Below are positions 36,735 to 45,721 of a stretch of 64,000 nt of DNA, in pieces. Each line of letters opens with the position of its first letter. The stretch's first letter is position 1. Origin of the DNA: Epiperipatus broadwayi (Eukaryota > Onychophora > Udeonychophora > Euonychophora > Peripatidae); assembly GCA_028023455.1 (NCBI GenBank), contig JAQFVV010000142.1, forward strand, positions 2,413,740-2,477,739, read 5' to 3'. The notes beneath the pieces were generated by a model. That model worked only from the letters and a program-made list of their open reading frames with translations, was not told the DNA's origin and ran no database searches. Position numbers and translations under genes: made by a program.

Positions 36735-37225
36735 TTCATAAAAGAATGAATTATTGTATAAACCATAAATACTTGACTGCTTCTAAGGTTCTTCTCTTAA
36801 ACGAATTCAAAATGAATTATTGTATAAACCATAAATGCTTGACTGCTCCCAAGCCTCTTCTCATAAATGGATTCAAAATGAACTATTGTTGAATTAGAAT
36901 ATTCCCAAGCTTCTTCTCACAAATGGATTCAAAATGAACTATTGTTGAAATAGAATATTTTCAAGCTTCTTCTCAGAAATGAATTCAAAAATGAACTATT
37001 GTTGAATTAGAATATTTCCAAGCTTCTTCTCATAAAGGAGTTCAAAAATGAACTATTGTTGAATTAGAATATTTCCAAGCTTCTTCTCATAAATGAATTC
37101 AAAACGAACTATTGTTGAATTGGAATATTTCCAAGCTTCTTCTCATAAAGGAATTCAAAAATAAACCATTGTTGAATTAGACTGTTTCCAGACGTCTTCT
37201 CATAAATGAATTTGTAAATGAACTA
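36735..37225 (+). repeat. 56-57-bp tandem repeat within 5' LTR
   Basis: Units carrying CAAGCTTCTTCTCATAAATG, then GAATTCAAAATGAACTATTG, at a spacing of 56-57 bp (for example ATTCAAAA at 36871, 36927 and 36983). The first two units are a longer variant. Confidence 0.78.
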
Positions 37226-37708
37226 TTGATAAAAAAAAAGAACTGCTTCTAGCTCTTTCATAAGTAAAATGAAAATGAGTTATCAGGTGGATGAAAATGA
37301 ACTTCGTTAGAAATTGCTAATTAATTGTTATTTAATAAATTTTTTTTGTTACTAAAAATTAAATTGGTTATCCAGTTGTCCAATTTTCTTTTGTTTTATT
37401 ACATCACTCACCAATTATAGCACTTGTTCATGAGAATCTCATGCCTTCTAAGCTACGTCTGACATAACTAGACCTACCCAAATCAGGTTGTAGTGAGACG
37501 GAACTCTAATGGCGCTTTTTGGAAAACCAAACATAGAAATATTTAGATGTTTCCAGTCTCTATGGTACTACATCCTCTGACTAGCAGGAAATATTGTTGT
37601 AGGAGGCATTAACATCTGCATTAGGAATGTCAATTGATAGTTCCTTCCTACAGCATGCTCATCAAAAAATTGTTACAACTGATGTAATAAAAAGGTTGTA
37701 TGGGGGTC

Positions 37709-37859
37709 CGGTTACATTTGGCGCCCAATGTGGGGCCTTATCTCGCTAGCCTATTCATAGGCCGGTTACATTTGGCACCTTACTGTGAGGCCTTGTCTTG
37801 CATAGGCCGGTTAATTTGCCACCCTACTGTGAGGTCCGATCTAGCTAGCTACTCATAGG
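37709..37859 (+). promoter_or_regulatory. Primer-binding site, in a threefold tandem duplication
   Basis: Following the LTR end, TTTGGCGCCCAATGTGGGGC (37717) closely matches the complement of the tRNA-Lys 3' end used by some retroelements. The LTR terminus plus this site is repeated: GCCGGTTACATTTGGCACC at 37761 and GCCGGTTAATTTGCCACC at 37806. Each copy is ~45-53 bp and ends CATAG. Copies two and three are diverged and would prime less well. Confidence 0.72.
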
Positions 37860-38062
37860 CATAAGTAGATCACGATTCTGTGATATGAACAGTGCATATG
37901 ATGCAGTGATGTAATTTGTTCAGGAAGGATGGAAAAATAAAAGTTTAAAAGAAAAACACAAAAATGAATGGCATAGAATAAAACAAGCATTTTAAAGAAG
38001 ATGGAGTAAAGTCATGGTGTGGATGGAGAGAGAAGCTCACTAAGTCAGAAAACAAAGGAAAA

Positions 38063-39667
38063 ATGGTGAACGTAGAAACTCACGAAACAAAAAAGAAAGC
38101 CATGTTAAAGCAGCTATTCGATATGATCAAAGAACGAATAGAAAAAGAGGATAAACAAAGAGAAGAGGATATCAAACAAAGAGAAGAAGAAAACCAAAAA
38201 AGAGACAAACAAAGAGAAGAAGATATCAAACAGAGAGAAGAATATAACCAAAAAAGAGACAAACAAAGAGAAGAAGATATCAAACAGAGAGAAGAATATA
38301 ACCAAAAAAGAGACAAACAAAGAGAAGAAAATATCAAACAGAGAGAAGAAGATAAAAAGAAAAGAGACAAACAAAGAGAAGAAGATATCAAACAGAGAGA
38401 AGAATATAACCAAAAAAGGGATAAGCAAAGAGACAAAGATATCAAACAAAGAGAAGAAGATATCAAACAGAGAGAAGAAGATAACCAAAAAAGAGATAAG
38501 CAAAGAGAAGAAGATAACCAAAAAAGAGATAAGCAAAGAGAAGAAGATATCAAATAGAGAGAAGAAGATAACCAAAAAAGAGATAAGCAAAGAGAAGAAG
38601 ATAACAAGCAAGCAATAGAAGCAAACCAAAGAATAGAAAAACAAATTATGGAAGCAGTGGAAAATCAGAATGAAAAAATTGAGCAAATAATTAGGCAACT
38701 AAATGATCAAATATTGAAAATAAAAGATGTCATGAATGAAGTTAAAGGCTCACTAATAGAGCAAGAAGTCAAAATGACCCAAATATGTGAGACCATGGAT
38801 ACAAAGATAATAAAAATTCAAGAATCCATGCAGGAGAAGGTGGATATATTGACCACCCAGATGAGAAAGATGGAAATAAAAGATAGCAATATATTGCCTA
38901 GACAAAAGGAGGCAGAAACAATCCCAAAAGAAAGCCGAAAGGAAAATTGCCAAGCTAGTCATGAAGTCCCTCCAACCAACCAGATGTCCGGAGTTGTAAA
39001 TCAATTCTTAAAAATTAGAACTTTCTCTGGGAACTGCAATGAAGCACCGATAGAATATATAAAAAGTTTGGAGAGATATTTTACTATTAACGTATTATCA
39101 GAAGAGGCAAAGATGGCAATCGCATGTAGCCATTTCCAAGGTACAGCACAGGCATGGTGGGATTCACTGTTTGCCCAACCTACAAGTTTTGACAAATTTA
39201 AAGGGGCGCTAATGAACTGTTACTGGAGCGATGAGTGTCAGGAGGGGATTAAATATAAGGTGTCCCAGGAGAAATGTCCTCCTGGAGAGCTTTATACACC
39301 ATTCTTTAGAAGACAGGTGGCCAGGTTGAGAGCCTTGACATCTGATCCTGTGTCTGAACTCCAGATTATTAGATTAATACGACACAGCTTTCCAAATTAT
39401 ATAGAAAGAATGCTAATTGGGACTGATTGTCGATCCATCGAGCAGGTTGCTGAACTATTAACAGCCTATGATAGCTGCGGTACCTCAGCGACCAAAGAAG
39501 GAGGAGCAAAGCAACCACAAAATAAACCTCCATATAGAAGAGATGATGGGCCTAACATAGGAACCATCAGATATAAAAGGAAAATGCCTCCTCAGCAATA
39601 TAGCAACAACAACCCACCACCATGGTATCAACACCAAAGAAATCAGACACCACCATGGAAAAGGTAA
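38063..39667 (+). pseudogene. gag: Gag-like protein with long coiled coil; one premature stop
   Basis: One frame of 535 codons runs from ATG 38063 to TAA 39665, broken once by TAG at 38555. There a repeat codon CAG has become TAG; neighbouring repeat units keep CAG. Residues ~30-175 are a highly charged KQREEDIKQREE-type repeat (18 residues, 54 bp), a predicted coiled coil. Residues ~195-280 are a second, less regular coiled coil. A Ty3/gypsy-type Gag domain (retrotrans_gag family) covers ~310-480, with FLKIRTFSGN, YIKSLERYF, FQGTAQAWWDSL and FDKFKGALMNCYW. The tail is Pro/Gln/Asn/Arg-rich (PPPWYQHQRNQTPPWKR) and may bind RNA. No CCHC zinc knuckle is seen. Role: assembly of the retrotransposon particle, by family. 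Confidence 0.8.
38150..38595 (+). repeat. 54-bp coding minisatellite in gag
   Basis: Tandem units encode D-K-Q-R-E-E-D-I-K-Q-R-E-E-x-N-Q-K-R. In-frame unit gain or loss would change coiled-coil length without breaking gag. The long minus-strand open frames over 38080-38698 are shadows of this repeat. Confidence 0.8.
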
Positions 39668-40168
39668 AGATGATATTCAACAGGCAACATGCAGAGCCCT
39701 TACCAAACCCGGGTTATCAGAAGATCAAACAGTGATGATAACCTGCAAAGAAGTGTGGGTACAACTACTGAACCGCAGAGAAAAGAACAAGAAGCAAGAC
39801 ACCACAGTAATGTTGAACATGATAAATTTTCAAAAAAAAAACAATCCAGAAGTATGTCACCTCATAATACAAAAGAGGACTATTGGAGAACTGACCATGA
39901 TTCTCAGTTTCCCAAACCAGGTTGCAGTTATGATTCAGAATAAAATAGAGATAGCTGATGGAAAAGGGTTTGTGAGTGTGGTGTAGTGATGCATGAGCTT
40001 GTGTTTTTCGTGTTGAGATGGTGGATGATTGAGCGGAGCTGCTTGGATGCATCGTGTTATGATGCTCCGAAGTATATGCTCGGCACTATCCAGACCTGGA
40101 TGTTGTGCTCCAAGAGTAGTCCAGCAGTGCATATATATAGGTCTTATGTATAGGCCTTGGTCTCATGG
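39668..40168 (+). other. Interior of the LTR element downstream of gag; no pol
   Basis: In the same phase as gag, after TAA and then a TGA at 39671, an 84-codon frame (39689-39943) is polar and Ser/Asn/Lys/Glu-rich (for example RSNSDDNLQRSV). It may be a gag tail or the scar of a deleted gag-pol junction. No catalytic motif of protease, RT, RNase H or integrase occurs in any frame. The rest is non-coding and more GC-rich than the genome average. Confidence 0.5.
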
Positions 40169-40300
40169 ATAGGCCAAATGATAGCCCCTAAGACTCACCG
40201 AAGCTGAGCAGGGTTGGCTGAGTGCCAAATTGTTTTTTTTTCTCTGGCTCCTATTCTTGGTTGGATGATGCTTCTAGGTACAAGAGAGGTAGTGCTTAAA
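40169..40300 (+). other. 5S rRNA-like sequence inside the LTR element
   Basis: CCGAAGCTGAGCAGGGTTGG at 40199 resembles the 5S rRNA internal promoter region (GGAAGCTAAGCAGGGTCGG). About 50 bases on, CTTGGTTGGATGATGCTTCT then AGGTACAAGAGAGGTAGTGCTT resembles the 5S box C and 3' half (CTTGGATGGGAGACCGCCTGGG...GTGCTGTAGGC). An inserted T-run separates the two halves. It may be a captured 5S fragment or a 5S-derived SINE. The resemblance is by eye. Confidence 0.42.
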
Positions 40301-40518
40301 AAATGAGATATTTTCTCGTGACGTCATGAGGCGGTATATACTGGTAGTTTGTGCTTGGCCATCTATTTGTCCCAGCATTGGAGGCTATAGTTCATGTATT
40401 CATTTTTCCAGCTCATCTTACCCATTCATCAGCATATCTAAAACCAGGCAGTACTGAGTAATAATGTGTATAGTATATGGAATGAAATCGTACTTCCAGG
40501 TGATTTCATCCCAAAATT

Positions 40519-40528
40519 TGGTGAGGGG
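40519..40528 (+). promoter_or_regulatory. Polypurine tract
   Basis: GGTGAGGGG lies directly before the TGAAACAG start of the 3' LTR, where plus-strand DNA priming occurs. It is short and interrupted by one T. Confidence 0.6.
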
Positions 40529-43249
40529 TGAAACAGATATGCTGTTTCTTATATAAATATTCAAAAGACCCTCCCCCCATTTAAAAATGTCTAGCGTGGT
40601 TCAGTGTAATTGGGAACGCAATAAAGCTGTGATTTGTTAAAAAAAATCATATTTTTAATTTTGTGATTGATGGATTTGAATAAAACGTTATATCATCTTA
40701 TTTTTTTTTTATCTGTCTCAATAAAAAAAAAGAAATTAATTATCCAATCATTAAAAAGAAAGAAAAAAGATACTTGAGTTAAACTGAGGCAGTATTAAAA
40801 TTAGGCACATTGTCGGAAGAAAAGAACTTTTTTTTTCTCTCTCGTATTACACAGAGAGGCAGAACATATTAAATTTTTTTTTTAAAAAAAAAGTGTATTA
40901 CTTAATTCTTTTGACACATTAAAATATAGCTTTAACAAAATGTGAAAATGGAAAAAGAAAGCTTTACTAGAGGAATTATAATGATAATGGAGTAAATTAG
41001 CGGCTTCACTCTCTCCACGCTGTGCCATGACTTTCCATAGATGAAATAACCCGCCTTCTTTTGAGTAAACTAGACTGCAAAACTGGAAGGTAATTATGTT
41101 ATAGGAATGTTTAGACATTGTTATCATAAATTATAAATTGACATCATGAAATATCTACATAAAAATTATTTTTATAAAATAATAAAACATTTTTATCATA
41201 TGTTATAAAGTGAAGTTATGAAACGGTTGCATACATTTTGTTTAATAAAATATTAAGACATCTTTATCATACGTTATAAAGTGGAGTTATGAAATAATTA
41301 CATAGAATTTGTTTTATAAAATATTAAAACATCTTTATCATAAGTTATAAAGTGAAGTTATGAAATAATTGCGTAGAATTTATTTTGTAAAATATTAGAA
41401 CATGTTCATCATATGTTATAAAATGAAGTTATGAAATAGTTGTGCAAAAATTTATTTATAAAAATATTTGAACGTATTTACTATATAAATTATAAATGCT
41501 TCAATTACCAAATGATAAATACTCCACAAGCCAAACAAAGCTTATGTGTATGAATATACTTTTATATTTGATTAAACTATAAATGCTTCAATTACCAAAT
41601 GATAAATGCTCCACAAGCCAAACAAAGCTTATGTGTATGAATATACTTTTATATTTGACTAAATTATAAATGCTTCAATTACCAAATGATAAATGCTCCA
41701 CAAGCCAAACAGAGCTTATGTGTATGAATATACTTTTATATTTGATTAAATTAGAAATGCTTCAATTACTAAATAATAAATGCTCCACAAGCCAAACAGA
41801 GCTCATGTATATGAATATACTTTTATATTTGACTAAATTATAAATGCTTCAATTACCAAATGATAAATGCTCCACAAGCCAAACAAAGCTTATGTGTATG
41901 AATATACTTTTATATTTGACTAAATTAGAAATGCTTTAATTACCAAATGATAAATGCTCCACAAGCCAAACAGAGTTTATGTGTATGAATATACTTTTAT
42001 ATTTGACTAAATTAGAAATGCTTCAATTACTAAATGATAAATGCTCCAAAAGCCAAACAGAGTTTATGTGTATGAATATGCTTTTATATTTGACTAAATT
42101 AGAAATGCTTCAGTTACTAAATGATAAATGCTCCACAAGCCAAACAGAATTTATGTATGTGAATATACTTTTATATTTGACTAAATTATAAATGCTTTGA
42201 TTACCAAATGATAAATGCTCCACAAACCAAGAATTGCTGAGTTTAAATGTTTACCAATCAGTAATTATTCATAAAAGAATGAATTATTGTATAAACCATA
42301 AATACTTGACTGCTTCTAAGGTTCTTCTCTTAAATGAATTCAAAATGAATTATTGTATAAACCATAAATGCTTGACTGCTCCCAAGCCTCTTCTCATAAA
42401 TGGATTCAAAATGAACTATTGTTGAATTAGAATATTCCCAAGCTTCTTCTCACAAATGGATTCAAAATGAACTATTGTTGAAATAGAATATTTCCAAGCT
42501 TCTTCTCAGAAATGAATTCAAAAATGAACTATTGTTGAATTAGAATATTTCCAAGCTTCTTCTCATAAAGGAGTTCAAAAATGAACTATTGTTGAATTAG
42601 AATATTTCCAAGCTTCTTCTCATAAATGAATTCAAAATGAACTATTGTTGAATTGGAATATTTCCAAGCTTCTTCTCATAAAGGAATTCAAAAATAAACC
42701 ATTGTTGAATTAGACTGTTTCCAGACGTCTTCTCATAAATGAATTTGTAAATGAACTATTGATAAAAAAAAAGAACTGCTTCTAGCTCTTTCATAAGTAA
42801 AATGAAAATGAGTTATCAGGTGGATGAAAATGAACTTCATTAGAAATTGCTAATTAATTGTTATTTAATAAAAAATTTTTGTTACTAAAAATTAAATTGG
42901 TTATCCAGTTGTCCAATTTTGTTTTGTTTTATTACATCACTCACCAATTATAGCACTTGTTCATGAGAATCTCATGCCTTCTGAGCTACGTCTGACATAA
43001 CTAGACCTACCCAAATCAGGTTGTAGTGAGACGGAACTCTAATGGCGCTTTTTGGGAAACCAAACATAGAAATATTTAGATGTTTCCAGTCTCTATGGTA
43101 CTACATTCTCTGATGAGCAGGAAATATTGTTGTAGGAGGCATTAACATCTGCATTAGGAATGTCAATTGATAGTTCCTTCCTACAGCATGCTCATCAGAA
43201 AATTGTTACAACTGACGTAATAAAAAGGTTGTATGGGGATCCGGTTACA
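40529..43249 (+). repeat. 3' LTR (about 2.72 kb)
   Basis: Same boundaries and internal order as the 5' LTR. It is 351 bp shorter, almost exactly four 87-bp units (348 bp). Scattered substitutions distinguish it from the 5' copy (for example CATTGTCGG for CGTCGTCGG). Confidence 0.88.
41493..42230 (+). repeat. 87-bp minisatellite within 3' LTR, about 8.5 copies
   Basis: Units start at 41493 and recur every 87 bp to a partial unit at 42188. Order and variants match the right-hand part of the 5' LTR array; four internal units are absent. Confidence 0.88.
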
Positions 43250-43599
43250 ATATATTATAATTTCAATATCATGACCTATAACATGTATAATTTGTTTTGA
43301 TGAGAGTTTGTTGATTAATATTAATTATTATTTATCAATAATTTAAATATAATATTTTATATGTTTTATTGGTCTCTAAAGTTGTCTATGCTGTTACTAT
43401 TAGAGACTGTAAGGTATCTCAAAAATAAATGTAAATGATTATATAGTTTGGAATATTCTATAAGAATTACCCCTTTTGTTTATCAATATAGATTCATTAA
43501 AAGCTGTATGAAGATTTATATAATTAATTAATTTTGTGGCAATAAAACTGATGCATAAATAATATTATTGTTTAGTAAAGGAAATCTTCTAGTAACATG

Positions 43600-44060
43600 G
43601 GTCATAGTCTTTTATTCCATAAGTATCTTATGCAATAAAACATTATTTTTAAATGAATTACTTCAATTCAAAATGCACTTGATGTTCAAACTTATATTTA
43701 TAAAGATGATTTGACCATTTTGTACCTAAATTTGAGCATATAACTCTTCCTACAAGTGTAGCTAGTGGAGAGAGATCATTTTCAAAATTAAAAATTATAA
43801 AAAGATTGGATGGTAATTTTTTCAGTAATAGCTATAGGGAATGATGTATGCAATATTCTTAAGTGTTGATGATATTGCATCTAAATCCAGTTCTGTAAAA
43901 GCTTGGAAAGTAAATGCATATTTATGTAATAGTAATTTTTTTCATTGTTATTTTTACTAAAACATTAAAATTTATATAAAATCATGTAGAATTTGTTTTA
44001 TTTTTTAGGGTTGGGCACCATAAATTTTGCATAAGAACACTGACACTTCTTCCTTTGGCT
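43600..44060 (+). pseudogene. hAT-type transposase C-terminal remnant
   Basis: From about 43725 the plus strand reads ITLPTSVASGERSFSKLKII in one frame, preceded by a decayed NELLQFKMHL-like helix and followed by LSIGNDVCNIL-like sequence. The 'P-S-A-ERSFSKLK-IK' block is the signature of the hAT dimerisation domain, as in ZMYM1-like transposases. The N-terminal catalytic parts are missing. Downstream, GGGTTGGGCACC and AAATTTTGCATAAG near 44009 resemble subterminal sequence of such elements. A dead 3' fragment. Confidence 0.62.
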
Positions 44061-45429
44061 CTGATATTGAGGCAGAAACAAGTATAAAAATTAAATTCAG
44101 TAAAGAAAAATATAAGATCCTATTATTTAACTCTAAGATTAAAATTTAAGCATAGAAAATGGATATCTGTATTGGAGAAGTTGTATATATAGGTAATTAA
44201 TAAAAAAAGAAATTATACAGATAATTGAAATTATAATTAAGAAAAAAATTAAAACATATAATGAAAATAATTAAAAATCTGGCATGTTTCTCATAAATAT
44301 GGCCTATATAAACTTATTTGTAAAAGAATAATTGTGTTTGTATATTTCCATCATCTAACATGTAAATAAAGAATGTTTTTAGAAAATTTTTAAACCTTTG
44401 TTAAATTTTCTAATTACATTTAACTGGAAGAAATAATGTACAGGTTAGTATTTAACAGATTATTTTTGAATCATATTATTTTTCTTTCTTCTGTTGCTGG
44501 TCTGGCCATGACAGTTGTAGCATGGAAATAGAATCTGGATTTTTATATTATTGAATATTGAATTTTAAGGTAATATTCTAACCGACTGAGTTCATTACTA
44601 ATAGTTCAATGTAATTGAAAAATTTGAAAAAAGTTTAATATTTTTTCTAAAGTCATTCAATAATTAATTTTAGATTATGGAAGTAGTTGAATATATAAGT
44701 ACAATTAAAATGTCATTATCGCAAACCTTCAGGCATACACTAAGGATGGTATTTGTTTTAAATTTGGAAATGATGCATTTTGTATTAAACAAGGAAAGTC
44801 CAGAATTTTTAGATGGAATATAAAAAAAATGGATAAATATGCAATGGGGAGTGAATTGTGAGGACAAATGAGATTGATTATTTAATGTGAACTAATGTGA
44901 TGAAAAACAAATTTAAATTTAAAATGTTTAGAAGGTTTCAATATACAATAAAAAATAAATAGTATTTAATTGGATTATGTGAAGACAACAGACATGTTGA
45001 TTCGGAAAGGTTTTACAATATGCAAAGTTAATAGATAACTAATTTATATCCATGCATTTATATAAAAACTAGGATAAATATATAAAGAATATATTACAGG
45101 ATATAAAAAAAATAGATAAACTGTTATTTAAAAAAATAGTATGGAAAACAAGTATGAATTAAAAAAAACATAGTTTGGAGCTTATTATTAATTAATTCAA
45201 GATCAAAAGGTTTACATATTAGTAAAAAAAAAAAAAACAGGCAAAAATGAAATAAAGATTTAGAGTGTAGAGATACTTTATGTGATTTAAAAAAGCGTAT
45301 TAGCACTCATGTTTGGAGTATAGGATCATCAAAATAAATTATATGGAGAGTGGGAGAAATTTAAAGATAAAGAGAGATGAAAGGGATAGCAATTTTATAG
45401 TTTTATATTGAAGGAGTTTGCTATTAACT
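44061..45429. other. No recognised feature
   Basis: AT-rich. The purine-rich 44640-45400 stretch has the texture of a decayed plus-strand LINE, but no motif allows a call. Confidence 0.4.
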
Positions 45430-45721
45430 GAAAGGAGACCCTTTGATTCCTCTTGGAGGCCTTAAAGGAACCGAGCAGGGCAAATTCCTAATGTCCACTC
45501 CATACGTTCTTGTCGTTGCAGCTGTTATTATTATGTGATTATTTATATAGTATACGAACATGGATGGGCTGCTCACCAACACGCATTAGCCAGCGTGGTG
45601 AGTTTATTGGCTTTTTACCTCTGAGTTTAAGATCAAGAAACACCATGGTCTTTCTTCTCAGTGCCTGATAAGGCAGAATGAATGTTTGTGTAAATGATAA
45701 ATATTTTTCCAATACATATAT
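45430..45721. other. Unidentified, relatively GC-rich segment
   Basis: Noticeably richer in G+C than its surroundings (for example GGAGGCCTTAAAGGAACCGA and CCAGCGTGGTGAG). It lies directly upstream of the RTE copy and may be its 5' UTR or a separate repeat. It has no counterpart beside the minus-strand RTE copy. Confidence 0.35.

Larger units (their letters stand above)
34645..37716 (+). repeat. 5' LTR (about 3.07 kb)
   Basis: Begins TGAAACAGATATGCTG and ends CCGGTTACA. It contains three tandem-repeat blocks described separately, AATAAA motifs near 34735 and near the 3' end (AATAAAAAGG), and long homopolymer tracts. A minus-strand open frame of 81 codons (35000-35245) occurs in both LTRs simply because they are copies. 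It has no known motif. At ~3 kb the LTR is several times longer than typical Ty3/gypsy LTRs. Confidence 0.88.
34645..43249 (+). mobile_element. LTR retrotransposon, gag-only (non-autonomous, Ty3/gypsy-type gag)
   Basis: Long direct repeats bound the element: 34645-37716 and 40529-43249. Both start TGAAACAG and end GGTTACA (TG...CA), and ATAT occurs on both sides as a possible 4-bp target-site duplication, although the AT-rich flanks weaken this. Immediately after the left LTR lies a primer-binding site. Just before the right LTR is a purine tract (GGTGAGGGG). The 2.8-kb interior has a gag-like frame but no protease, RT, RNase H or integrase. The two LTRs differ by only scattered substitutions plus tandem-repeat number, so insertion was fairly recent. 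It must rely on enzymes from another element. Confidence 0.88.

Noticed and set aside
38080-38698. Two long minus-strand open frames (175 and 194 codons)
   Set aside because: Low-complexity Ser/Leu/Phe products, the antisense of the gag coiled-coil repeat.
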